This document shows, one piece after another, positions 1 through 6,682 of a stretch of DNA of 19,967 bases. The notes under the pieces were generated by a model, which saw nothing but the letters and a program-made list of their open reading frames with translations, was not told where the DNA came from and did no database searches. Source of the DNA: Actinobacillus sp. (GTDB lineage: Bacteria; Pseudomonadota; Gammaproteobacteria; Enterobacterales; Pasteurellaceae); assembly GCA_020026075.1 (NCBI GenBank), contig JAHHQZ010000032.1:1-19967 (forward strand), written 5' to 3'. The translations under genes and the position numbers were made by a program. How positions within the stretch are numbered: the stretch's first letter is position 1; each line of letters opens with the position of its first letter.

Positions 1-55
1 GGTAAAAGGTTAACTATTTGCTAGCATTGATATTTATTAATTTCTATCTGTCAGA

Positions 56-301
56 TACCTATTTTTTTGGTATAGGTAGATTTTTTATTGTTTTGGTCTA
101 TTTTCAAGCTAATCAAGAATAAAACCTATCGTAATAATAGGTAAAATCATTCATTTTTTGTGGTTTTTTGCCGTCTAAAATTCTTCTTTTGCAGCTTTTC
201 GCAAAAAATCTGTTTATTTTTTCGTAAAAATTACGCCCTAGCGATCAAAGCGTTATAAGCCTTCTCACTAGGTTTTACCTATATTTCTTCACTTTTAGGT
301 A
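56..301. promoter_or_regulatory. AT-rich intergenic region with six TACCTA/TAGGTA boxes
   Basis: No gene is visible in bases 1-300. The stretch holds at least six copies of TACCTA(T) or its complement (A)TAGGTA, in three inverted pairs: 56-62 with 72-78, 124-129 with 137-143, and 276-282 with 296-301. The pairs have different spacers, and partial copies (GGTCTA near 96, CTAGGT near 268) lie between them. The arrangement could be operator boxes for a gene starting left of the window, or several weak hairpins. The regulator is not recognised. Function is inference; the repeated word is seen directly. Confidence 0.4.
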
Positions 302-302
302 T

Positions 303-340
303 AAAAAAATCGCCATCAGAACGGCAGAACGGCGATTTTT
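303..340 (-). terminator. Rho-independent terminator of gltS
   Basis: The arms AAAAAATCGCC and GGCGATTTTT (303-314 and 331-340) form a GC-capped stem with a 16-nt loop. Read on the minus strand it lies just past the gltS stop and ends in a run of seven T. The flanking A and T runs could also let it act in the opposite direction. Confidence 0.8.
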
Positions 341-356
341 CACAAAATATTCCGAC

Positions 357-1565
357 CTAGGCAAACCAATGCACAATCGCAAGAAAGCTTTTAATGGCAA
401 CACTATTGAGCAAGTCGATGAAAAATGCCCCAACCATTGGCACGATTAAGAAGGCTTTGTGGCTTGGTCCAAAGTGTTCGGTTACAGCTTGCATATTGGC
501 AACGGCGGTTGGGGTTGCCCCTAAACCGAAACCGCAATGTCCTGCACTTAGCACCACAGCGTCATAGTCTTTGCCCATTGCACGGAACGTGATGAAAATC
601 GCATAAGCAGCCATTGTGATCACTTGCAATACTAAAATTACAAAAATTGGTAAGGCTAAGCCTGCTAATTGCCATAATTTTAGCGACATTAATGCAATGG
701 CTAAGAAAAGGTATAAGGCGACGGAGCCGAGTAAGTCGATGGTTGAATCAGCGGCTTGGAATTTCACCAAGTGCGTTAGGCTGTTACGGATAATCACCCC
801 AGTGAACAAGCACCAAAGGAAGGTTGGCAACTGGAATGCAGTGCCTTTGGCGGCGGCATCAACTGCTTGTCCGACCCATAAACAGATAGCAAGCATTGCC
901 ACTGTTTCAATCACCGAGCGGGTGTTCACTTTACGGCGAAACTCTGGTTTTTCAAAGATTTCTTCCACGTCGTCAACGTTATCGTCCATAGGTTGTGGGT
1001 TACGGTGAATGCGTTTAAGCAAGAAACTCGCCACAGGGCCGCCAATCACACCACCAGCCACTAAGCCGAAAGTGGCACAAGCCATTGCGAGTTCCATTCC
1101 ACCTTGAATGCCGAACTGGCGTGCTAGCGTATCCGCCCACGCTGCCCCCGTGCCGTGTCCGCCTGTTAAGGTCATTGAGCCTGCGATTAAGCCATAAGAA
1201 GGGTGCAAGTCTAGTGCCATTGCAGAAGTTACCCCAACAGTGTTCTGCACTATGATCAAACCAAAGGCAACGATTAAGAAAATGACTAAGGGTTTGCCCC
1301 CTTTGATTAAACGAGCAAAATTTGCACTTAAACCGATGGAGCTGAAAAAGACGAGCATCATTGTGCGTTGTAAATCGGTATCAAAATGGAATGTAATGCC
1401 CATTGTGTAATGCAAAATAGTAATAATGATTGCCGCTACAAAGCCACCAGCTACAGGCTCTGGGATATTATATTTATTGAGAATATTAATGCGCTTAACT
1501 AAGAAAAATCCCAATAGTAGCACTAAGCAAGCCAGTGCGACGGTTTGATAAGTATCGAAAGACAT
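357..1565 (-). CDS. gltS: Sodium/glutamate symporter GltS
   Basis: This 402-residue protein matches the usual length of the GltS family (about 400), inner-membrane carriers that take up glutamate with sodium. The whole protein is hydrophobic with about ten membrane segments. Two glycine-rich re-entrant motifs, one in each half, are visible: LTGGHGTGAAW near residues 132-142 and AGHCGFGLGATPTAVANM near 342-359. They are typical of this two-repeat fold. The loop with many acidic residues near 190-210 is probably cytoplasmic. ATG at 1565 is preceded by GGAGG at a 10-nt spacing, which supports the start. The gene diverges from ttcA and ends in its own terminator, so it is probably a single-gene unit. 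The stop overlaps a one-arm copy (ATTCCGACC, 349-357) of the repeat word described in the findings. Confidence 0.95.
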   Translation of the reverse strand: MSFDTYQTVALACLVLLLGFFLVKRINILNKYNIPEPVAGGFVAAIIITILHYTMGITFHFDTDLQRTMMLVFFSSIGLSANFARLIKGGKPLVIFLIVAFGLIIVQNTVGVTSAMALDLHPSYGLIAGSMTLTGGHGTGAAWADTLARQFGIQGGMELAMACATFGLVAGGVIGGPVASFLLKRIHRNPQPMDDNVDDVEEIFEKPEFRRKVNTRSVIETVAMLAICLWVGQAVDAAAKGTAFQLPTFLWCLFTGVIIRNSLTHLVKFQAADSTIDLLGSVALYLFLAIALMSLKLWQLAGLALPIFVILVLQVITMAAYAIFITFRAMGKDYDAVVLSAGHCGFGLGATPTAVANMQAVTEHFGPSHKAFLIVPMVGAFFIDLLNSVAIKSFLAIVHWFA

Positions 1566-1850
1566 AGATTTATACCTCCAAACTATGGTGTAGTCCCTTT
1601 TACTTAGAAAGGGGAAATGAATATGACTGTGTTTGCATTCTCGCCAAGTGACAAGAACTGAAAAGAACGCCTAAACCTACCACAAATAAAAGCCCTTGAC
1701 TATTACAGAAAAGACATATTTCACAATATCGTTACATTATTTTTACTTTTTGTAAGTCGCCCCATTGGCAGTGGTTTAACCTTATAAAATTCCTTGCAAA
1801 ATTCCAGCGGTCTTTTAAGATAGCACGTTTTCAATTTTTAACCTTTCTTT
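1566..1850. promoter_or_regulatory. Divergent gltS/ttcA intergenic region
   Basis: This 285-bp gap must hold the start signals of both divergent genes. No convincing -35/-10 pair could be fixed for either. In the gltS leader an inverted repeat, CCCTTT (1595-1600) with AAAGGG (1608-1613), would form a small hairpin about 30 nt before the gltS start. TATAAA near 1783 is a possible -10 for ttcA, but no good -35 sits at the right distance. ATTCCAGC at 1801-1808 is a truncated copy of the window-wide repeat word. Confidence 0.4.
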
Positions 1851-2786
1851 ATGATGACGAACAACCACAATATGGAAAATACCACTCAAGCGAAAAAACA
1901 AGCCTACAATTTCAACAAGTTACAAAAACGTTTACGCCGCCAAGTAGGCAGCGCCATAGCGGACTTTAATATGATCGAAGAAGGCGACAAAGTGATGGTA
2001 TGCCTTTCAGGCGGCAAAGATAGCTACGCTTTGTTAGACATTCTTTTAAACCTACGCCACAACGCCCCTGTGCATTTTGACATCATCGCCGTCAACCTTG
2101 ACCAAAAACAACCTGGTTTCCCAGAATACGTGTTGCCACGCTATTTAGAAAGCATCGGCGTTGATTATAAAATCGTCCAAGAAAATACCTACGGCATTGT
2201 GAAAGAAAAAATCCCAGAGGGCAAAACAACCTGTTCCCTTTGTTCACGCCTGCGTCGTGGCATTTTATACCGCACGGCAACGGAACTAGGTGCTACCAAA
2301 ATCGCACTCGGTCATCACCGTGATGATATGCTGGAAACCCTTTTCTTAAATATGTTCTACGGCGGCAAAATGAAATCAATGCCACCAAAACTGATTAGCG
2401 ACGACGGCAAGCACGTGGTCATTCGTCCGTTGGCATACTGCAAAGAAAAAGATTTAATCAAATACGCCGACGCCAAAGGCTTCCCAATCATTCCGTGCAA
2501 CCTGTGCGGTTCACAGCCGAACTTGCAACGCCAAGTGATTAAAGAAATGCTAAACCAATGGGATCGCCAATATCCAGGTCGCATTGAAACAATGTTCAGT
2601 GCCTTGCAAAACATCACCCTTTCGCATTTGTGCGATCCAAAGGTGTTTGATTTCAAAGGCATTCATCACGGTAGCACATTACAAGACGACATCGAGGGCG
2701 ATACTGCATTCGATAAACCTGATTTCACCCAAGCGATCAATGCTCAACCAATAGATAGCTTGATCGAAATAAAAGAAGTGCGCTAA
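1851..2786 (+). CDS. ttcA: tRNA 2-thiocytidine(32) synthetase TtcA
   Basis: TtcA adds sulfur to cytidine 32 of certain tRNAs in the cytoplasm, using ATP and an iron-sulfur cluster. At 311 residues it has full family length. The PP-loop ATP site SGGKDS is at residues 53-58. Two cysteine pairs that normally bind the 4Fe-4S cluster are present, C128-SL-C131 and C216-NL-C219. The motif GHHRDDMLETLFLNMFYGGK (about 154-173) is typical of the family. The first ATG is at 1851, directly followed by a second; there is no clear ribosome binding site, and an internal ATG (residue 8) is also possible. The last ~75 bp belong to a near-identical direct repeat whose second copy lies before glmM (4241-4315). 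The reading frame itself appears intact. Confidence 0.95.
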   Translation: MMTNNHNMENTTQAKKQAYNFNKLQKRLRRQVGSAIADFNMIEEGDKVMVCLSGGKDSYALLDILLNLRHNAPVHFDIIAVNLDQKQPGFPEYVLPRYLESIGVDYKIVQENTYGIVKEKIPEGKTTCSLCSRLRRGILYRTATELGATKIALGHHRDDMLETLFLNMFYGGKMKSMPPKLISDDGKHVVIRPLAYCKEKDLIKYADAKGFPIIPCNLCGSQPNLQRQVIKEMLNQWDRQYPGRIETMFSALQNITLSHLCDPKVFDFKGIHHGSTLQDDIEGDTAFDKPDFTQAINAQPIDSLIEIKEVR

Positions 2787-2877
2787 GCGTACGCTGGAAT
2801 TTTTTTTAAATTTTTGACAAAAGGATTGCTATGACTCGTAAATATTTCGGCACGGACGGCGTGCGCGGCAAAGTAGG
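2712..2877 (+). repeat. Direct repeat, upstream copy (ttcA end/glmM start)
   Basis: About 166 bp, starting at GATAAACCTGATTTC in ttcA and running through the stop codon, the gap and the first glmM codons, reappear at 4241-4406 with an offset of exactly 1529 and very few differences (for example A/G in the CCAATRGATAG stretch and C/T in GGCACGGAYGGCG). Weaker similarity continues on both sides. Confidence 0.9.
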
Positions 2878-3017
2878 ATGCTACCCTATCACCCCTGAAT
2901 TTTTGTGTTAAAACTCGGCTGGGCAGCGGGTAAGGTGTTAGCAGGCACTGGGCTTTCCGCTGCTTTCACAGGCCCAATGCCCCCCTCCATTGCCTATTTA
3001 ACCCGTACATTCCGTGC
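2831..3017 (+). pseudogene. glmM: Truncated 5' fragment of glmM
   Basis: This repeats the first part of the intact glmM at 4360, including the RBS, ATG and the MTRKYFGTDGVRGKVG start. It is broken in three ways. There are two extra T in the run at 2900-2904 (five T against three at 4429-4431), which shifts the frame. An 87-bp segment matching 4479-4565 is missing, with the short repeat CTGG at the junction. Similarity stops after TCCGTGC at 3017, where AT-rich unrelated DNA begins. It cannot make a working enzyme, because the catalytic serine region and everything after it are absent. It still carries a good RBS (AAAGGA), so a short peptide could be translated after ttcA. Confidence 0.9.
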
Positions 3018-3115
3018 TTTAGAGATTAGTCGAAAAATTTGTCAATCGCTAATAACTACCTATTTGAGCTCGTCATAATTTTTATGAAAAAAATTGTAAG
3101 ATAATTCCCATTGAT

Positions 3116-3135
3116 TCGTCTATAGATATAGACGA
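3116..3135. promoter_or_regulatory. Candidate operator before the DUF417 gene
   Basis: A perfect 9-bp inverted repeat, TCGTCTATA and TATAGACGA, is separated by GA and centred about 42 bp before the ATG at 3168. Size and symmetry suit a site for a dimeric repressor or activator (TetR or MarR class size). No cognate regulator gene lies in the window. TTGATT at 3111 could be a -35 overlapping it. The symmetry is seen; the role is inferred. Confidence 0.45.
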
Positions 3136-3167
3136 TTTCCTATTTCTAACATTTGGAGAATTAAATT

Positions 3168-3599
3168 ATGAAAAAAATTATTGATCGTTTTCAAAAATCT
3201 AACATCGATGTATTGTTTCTTCGGATTTCTGTTATTATCATTTTTGTAACTTTTGGTACATTTAAGTGGTTTAACTTTGAAGTCGAGGCATTGAAACCTT
3301 TAATTAATAAAAGTTGGTTAATTTTTTTATACGACTGGTTTGGTTATCACGGTGCTAGTTATTTACTTGGTATTGTGGAAACTATTACTTACCTTTGTTT
3401 AATTATAGGTATTTCCCGTCCTAAATTTGGAATTATTGGATCTTTAGGTTTGTTAGGTACGGCTGTTGTAACAATAAGCATTCTCCCTCAAATTGGTTTT
3501 AATAGTTTTATTTTTAAAGATATTTTACTTATTGGTATAGCTCTAGTTCTTTTAAAAATAGATTTAAATAGAGCATATCCATCTGAATCAACTAATTGA
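3168..3599 (+). CDS. DUF417 (YkgB/RclC-like) inner-membrane protein
   Basis: This 143-residue hydrophobic protein has about four membrane segments, near residues 17-37, 62-83, 89-110 and 118-133. The stretch FVTFGTFKWFNFEVEALKPL (about 27-46) and the later GIVETITYLCLIIGI resemble the DUF417 family, which includes E. coli YkgB/RclC, an inner-membrane protein of the reactive-chlorine response. The E. coli protein is longer (about 197), because it has an extra loop after the first third. The biochemical role is unknown. ATG is preceded by GGAG at a good spacing. The gene is strongly AT-rich and sits on an insert between duplicated ttcA/glmM pieces, so it was probably acquired. A possible operator lies just upstream and an inverted repeat just downstream, so it may be a self-contained unit. 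Family call is fairly confident; function is not. Confidence 0.75.
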   Translation: MKKIIDRFQKSNIDVLFLRISVIIIFVTFGTFKWFNFEVEALKPLINKSWLIFLYDWFGYHGASYLLGIVETITYLCLIIGISRPKFGIIGSLGLLGTAVVTISILPQIGFNSFIFKDILLIGIALVLLKIDLNRAYPSESTN

Positions 3600-3619
3600 T
3601 AGTTTTAGATTAACCCTAA

Positions 3620-3661
3620 AATGATACTGTATAATACTTATCAGTCTTTTACAGTATCATT
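3620..3661 (+). terminator. Inverted repeat after the DUF417 gene
   Basis: AATGATACTGTA (3620-3631) and TACAGTATCATT (3650-3661) form a perfect 12-bp stem with an 18-nt loop, 21 bp past the stop codon. There is no strong T run directly after it (TTTTT follows about 10 nt later). It may end or stabilise the DUF417 transcript. Confidence 0.45.
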
Positions 3662-3947
3662 AACTCTCATTTTTAGATAAATTACTAGCCTTGATGGCTA
3701 GTAACATTGACGATTATTTGAAAACTATCTAAATGCCAATTCGCTTTATCTAATTGTTTTAAAGAATTATCCTATAAATAATCCCATCTGCTGATTTAAT
3801 CCTGACGAATATTTTTATTGATTTTTTGTAATGATTTCAACCGATTTCATTCAGAGGTTAATACACTTTGAGCATCTACCTGTGCTTTTACAATAATATT
3901 TTGAGCTAATTGTTCAATTTTCTTTTCAGATATATTCGGTAATTACT
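3662..3947. other. Decayed AT-rich sequence with a stem-loop
   Basis: No intact gene is present. A perfect 9-bp stem-loop, TTACTAGCC and GGCTAGTAA with loop TTGAT, lies at 3682-3704. On the minus strand two short stretches look protein-like but are broken by stops and frame changes: one near 3853-3939 reads roughly PNISEKKIEQLAQNIIVKAQ, and one near 3685-3757 reads KQLDKANWHLDSFQIIV. They could be the remains of one minus-strand gene that I do not recognise. This is weak evidence and may be chance in AT-rich DNA. Confidence 0.3.
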
Positions 3948-4160
3948 CGATAAGTTGGTGATAACCTATTCGTAACAAATACTAAAATATTAAAAGAAGG
4001 TATCGCAAACTGAACCTTAATCAAATTCAACCAAATCAGTTCATTAACTTAAACTTTAGCTACAATTAAAATAACTAAAGATGCTGGATATGCAGTGGTT
4101 ATTTCACACCGTTCATACCGTATTGCTAAATATAACCAATCAACTCGTATCGAAAAAGCG
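3948..4160 (+). pseudogene. eno: Decayed fragment of enolase (3' part)
   Basis: Translation from 3954 gives GDNLFVTNTKILKEG, then IAN, a stop, TLIKFNQISSLT, a stop, TLATIKITKDAGYAVVISHRS and finally YRIAKYNQSTRIEKA. This follows the C-terminal third of bacterial enolase (LFVTNTKILKEGI, ANSILIKFNQIGSLTET, AGYTAVISHRS, RIAKYNQLIRIEEA). It has two in-frame stops. Two in-frame gaps are visible: a few residues at KEGI/EKGI, and about 25 residues (the GETEDATIADL region) between two copies of HRS/SRS. The fragment ends abruptly at the join with a ttcA tail at 4160/4161. It is not functional. A complete eno must lie elsewhere if the organism makes enolase. Confidence 0.85.
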
Positions 4161-4315
4161 TGCGATCCAAAGGTGTTTGCTTTTAAAAGTATTCGTCAGG
4201 GTGCACGTTAAATGATAATATTGAGAGTGGCACTGCATTTGATAAACCTGATTTCACCCAAGCGATCAATGCTCAACCAATGGATAGCTTGATCGAAATA
4301 AAAGAAGTGCGCTAA
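4161..4315 (+). pseudogene. ttcA: Duplicated 3' tail of ttcA
   Basis: The sequence from TGCGATCCAAAGGTGTTTG onward repeats the last ~150 bp of ttcA. The first ~80 bp are clearly diverged and carry an early stop (CGTTAA near 4209). From 4241 to the stop codon TAA at 4313 it is almost identical to the intact gene. It is a remnant with no start and no catalytic motifs. It probably serves only as the DNA just before glmM. Confidence 0.9.
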
Positions 4316-4406
4316 GCGTACGCTGGAATTTTTTTTAAATTTTTGACAAAAGGATTGCTATGACTCGTAAATATTTCGGCACGGATGGCGTGCGCGGCAA
4401 AGTAGG
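4241..4406 (+). repeat. Direct repeat, downstream copy (ttcA end/glmM start)
   Basis: This is the partner of 2712-2877. It includes the leader of the intact glmM: a half copy of the window repeat word (GCTGGAAT at 4322-4329), an AT-rich stretch and the RBS AAAGGA. Recombination between the two copies would delete about 1.5 kb and leave a simple ttcA-glmM junction. Confidence 0.9.
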
Positions 4407-5691
4407 ACGCTACCCTATCACCCCTGAATTTGTGTTAAAACTCGGCTGGGCAGCGGGCAAAGTGTTAGCAGGCACTGGCACGAAAAAAGTACTAATCGGC
4501 AAAGACACTCGCATTTCAGGCTATATGCTGGAATCCGCCTTAGAGGCAGGCCTTGCCGCCGCTGGGCTTTCCGCTGCTTTCACTGGTCCAATGCCAACCC
4601 CCGCCATTGCCTATTTAACCCGCACATTCCGTGCAGAGGCTGGCATCGTCATTTCCGCCTCCCATAATCCTTATGACGACAACGGCATTAAATTTTTCTC
4701 CACACAGGGAACCAAATTACCAGACGACATTGAACTTGCCATTGAAAACCTAATGGAAGAACCACTCGACTGCGTACCCTCCGCTGAATTAGGTCGAGCC
4801 AGCCGTATTACCGATGCCGCTGGACGCTACATTGAATTTTGCAAAAGCACCTTTCCGTCCCATTTAAATTTATCTGGCTTGAAAATTATCGTAGACTGCG
4901 CCAACGGGGCAACTTACCACATTGCCCCAAATGTGTTGCGTGAATTAGGCGCAGAGGTTATCGCCATTCACTGCGAGCCAAACGGTATGAACATTAATGA
5001 CCACTGCGGCGCAACGGATGTTCAACCCTTGCGTGAAAAAGTGTTAGAAACTGGCGCTGACGTAGGGCTTGCCTACGATGGCGATGGCGACCGCTTGATG
5101 ATGGTCGACCATCTCGGCAACACCATTGACGGCGATCAAATTTTATTCATCATCGCACGTGAATTGCTACGTCGTGGAAAATTACGTGGTGGCGTGGTCG
5201 GCACCTTAATGAGTAATATGCGTTTAGAATTGGCGTTAAAAGATCTGTCCATTCCTTTTGAACGTGCCAACGTGGGCGACCGCTATGTGCTGGAAAAAAT
5301 GCAAGCCAACGGCTGGCAAATTGGCGGCGAAAATTCAGGGCATATCATCATCGCCGACAAAAACACCACAGGCGACGGCATTATCGCCTCACTTCAAGTG
5401 TTGCGTGCAATGGTGCAACAAAAAATGTCTCTACACGAACTTGCTCACGCCATTCAACTGTTCCCGCAAGTGTTGATCAACGTACGTTTTGACGGCGGCG
5501 ATAATCCGCTCGACAGCGAAAAAGTCAAAGCCTGCGCCGCCGAAGTAGAACAACGCCTAGCGAACCGAGGCCGTATTTTATTACGAAAATCTGGTACCGA
5601 ACCGCTCATTCGAGTAATGGTTGAATGCGAAGATGCTGCCCTTGCCCAGCAAAGTGCAGAAACTATCGCCAACTGCATTAAGGGGCTGTAA
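4360..5691 (+). CDS. glmM: Phosphoglucosamine mutase GlmM
   Basis: GlmM converts glucosamine-6-phosphate to glucosamine-1-phosphate, feeding UDP-GlcNAc synthesis for peptidoglycan and LPS in the cytoplasm. Its 443 residues match the family (E. coli 445). The N-terminal KYFGTDGVRG binds the sugar phosphate. The phosphoserine loop ISASHNPYDDNGIKFF has catalytic serine 101. The metal-binding loop DGDGDR lies near residue 240. The sugar-specificity loop GGENSGHII and the phosphate-binding SGTEPLIRVMVE near the C-terminus are intact. RBS AAAGGA precedes the ATG. A broken copy of its 5' end lies 1.5 kb upstream. The gene is followed after 2 bp by sixA and is probably co-transcribed with it. Confidence 0.97.
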   Translation: MTRKYFGTDGVRGKVGRYPITPEFVLKLGWAAGKVLAGTGTKKVLIGKDTRISGYMLESALEAGLAAAGLSAAFTGPMPTPAIAYLTRTFRAEAGIVISASHNPYDDNGIKFFSTQGTKLPDDIELAIENLMEEPLDCVPSAELGRASRITDAAGRYIEFCKSTFPSHLNLSGLKIIVDCANGATYHIAPNVLRELGAEVIAIHCEPNGMNINDHCGATDVQPLREKVLETGADVGLAYDGDGDRLMMVDHLGNTIDGDQILFIIARELLRRGKLRGGVVGTLMSNMRLELALKDLSIPFERANVGDRYVLEKMQANGWQIGGENSGHIIIADKNTTGDGIIASLQVLRAMVQQKMSLHELAHAIQLFPQVLINVRFDGGDNPLDSEKVKACAAEVEQRLANRGRILLRKSGTEPLIRVMVECEDAALAQQSAETIANCIKGL

Positions 5692-5693
5692 CA

Positions 5694-6149
5694 ATGAACG
5701 TTTATGTTATGCGCCACGGTCAAGCCAGCTCATTCGCCCCTACAGACGAAGAACGCCCACTCACCGCCATCGGTCGTGAACAGGCGTTCGCACAGGGAGA
5801 ATGGCTTAAAGCACAAGGGGTCAGCTTAACCCACGTTGCCGTCAGCCCTTATCTGCGTGCCCAGCAAACCTTTGAAGAACTCAACCGTGCCTACGGCGGC
5901 AAGCTAAACGCAGAAACCACAGAAGAGCTCACCCCTTACGGACACGGCGAGAAAATCGCCCAACTCGTAGACGCTTGGCAAGCAGAAGGCGCTGAAAATG
6001 TGTTGCTCATCTCACACTTACCACTGGTAGGCGAAATCGTAACCAACCTAACTGCCCACCAGCAACGAGTATCCTTTATGCCTGCTACCCTAGCAGAACT
6101 CACCGAACTCGGCAGTCGATACCAACTTGTACAAGTTAAGGTAGCGTAG
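5694..6149 (+). CDS. sixA: Phosphohistidine phosphatase SixA
   Basis: SixA belongs to the histidine phosphatase (phosphoglycerate mutase-like) superfamily. In E. coli it removes phosphate from histidine-containing phosphotransfer domains such as that of ArcB. The RHG signature is at residues 7-9, with H8 the expected phospho-acceptor. The second conserved histidine lies in LLISHLPLVGE near residue 108. At 151 residues it is slightly shorter than the E. coli protein (161), and the C-terminus looks complete. The ATG lies 2 bp after the glmM stop, which suggests coupled expression; the same pairing occurs in other Pasteurellaceae. The gene is followed by a palindromic repeat that can act as a terminator. 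Confidence 0.9.
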   Translation: MNVYVMRHGQASSFAPTDEERPLTAIGREQAFAQGEWLKAQGVSLTHVAVSPYLRAQQTFEELNRAYGGKLNAETTEELTPYGHGEKIAQLVDAWQAEGAENVLLISHLPLVGEIVTNLTAHQQRVSFMPATLAELTELGSRYQLVQVKVA

Positions 6150-6176
6150 AGGTTAATGGTAAAAGCTTAAATACAA

Positions 6177-6249
6177 GGCTGGAATTTTTGACAAAATTTT
6201 GACGAATATTCCAGCCTTTTTATTTTTGTTTTGCGAAGTTGATCGCAAA
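6177..6249. repeat. Compound palindromic repeat, copy A (terminator-like)
   Basis: The core at 6177-6216 is a 40-bp palindrome with outer arms GGCTGGAAT/ATTCCAGCC and a central CAAAATTTTG. It is followed by TTTTTATTTTTG, so it can end transcription of glmM-sixA. A spacer and a second imperfect palindrome (TTGCGAAGTTGATCGCAA, about 6231-6248) complete the unit. Copies B and C carry the same two palindromes in the opposite order, so A is inverted relative to them. Confidence 0.85.
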
Positions 6250-6301
6250 AATTTTTATTTTGGGCGATTTTTATACTTTGTTGTTTATATCACTATCGCT
6301 G

Positions 6302-6319
6302 TTCCGCCTTTCGGCGGAA
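6302..6319. repeat. Short GC-rich hairpin
   Basis: TTCCGCC and GGCGGAA form a perfect 7-bp stem with the loop TTTC, between repeat A and the structured element that follows. No clear T run adjoins it. Confidence 0.6.
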
Positions 6320-6321
6320 TT

Positions 6322-6486
6322 GTTCATTTTGCTCGTGCAAAACGAACCAAAACACGCCCCCGAACTTTCCGCCTTTATCCGTGCTGCGGGTAAATTTTCT
6401 TAACGCAAAAATCCGTTGACCCGCTTCGCTTTGCAACGGCATTTTTGCTAAAAATTTTCCCCCATCACAGGGCGGAAAACGGGGGG
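6322..6486 (+). other. Structured non-coding element, copy 1
   Basis: Two folded parts follow each other. Part one (6322-6347) has outer stem GTTC/GAAC, one mismatch, inner stem TTTTGC/GCAAAA and loop TCGT. Then comes CAAAACACGCCCCC. Part two (6355-6486) is a long imperfect hairpin. Its outer arms are 6355-6373 (CGCCCCCG...TTTCCGCC) and 6471-6486 (GGCGGAAAACGGGGGG). Inner arms GCAAAAAT plus CCGTTG (6405-6418) pair with CAACGG and ATTTTTGC (6434-6448), and the apical loop contains CGCTTCGCT. Copy 2 at 6683-6851 has the same plan on the other strand. No convincing protein is encoded. It may be a non-coding RNA, a non-autonomous mobile element or a recombination site. Confidence 0.6.
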
Positions 6487-6502
6487 AAGATCGCATATTC
6501 AA

Positions 6503-6512
6503 GGGGGGGGGG
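6503..6512 (+). repeat. Tract of ten G
   Basis: This is a homopolymer of ten G in otherwise mixed sequence, followed by TAATGAAATTTTACC. Such tracts can vary in length and switch genes in Pasteurellaceae. Here only a ten-codon frame follows, so no phase-variable gene is supported. Confidence 0.7.
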
Positions 6513-6576
6513 TAATGAAATTTTACCAACTGGGACAAGCCCTCTAGCTTTGCTTTATGTCGCTTTTCTTCACTTC

Positions 6577-6663
6577 AATCAAACTAAAACTTTGCGATCA
6601 CCATCGCAAAACGAAAATAAAAAGGCTGGAATTTTCACCAAAATTTTGACGAATATTCCAGCC
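6577..6663. repeat. Compound palindromic repeat, copy B
   Basis: The unit begins CAATCAAACTAAAAC. It then has the palindrome TTTGCGATC-AC-CATCGCAAA, the spacer ACGAAAATAAAAA, and the 40-bp palindrome at 6624-6663 with arms GGCTGGAAT and ATTCCAGCC. It matches copy C over about 88 bp and copy A in inverted form. Weaker similarity to C extends about 50 bp further left (AAGCCC, TCT, GCTTT, TTCAATCAAA). Confidence 0.85.
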
Positions 6664-6682
6664 TAGCTTATGCGATCGGGTT

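Noticed and set aside
3685..3939. A minus-strand gene beside the DUF417 gene
   Set aside because: Only two short protein-like stretches remain, with stops and frame changes between them, and no family was recognised; kept only as a remark.
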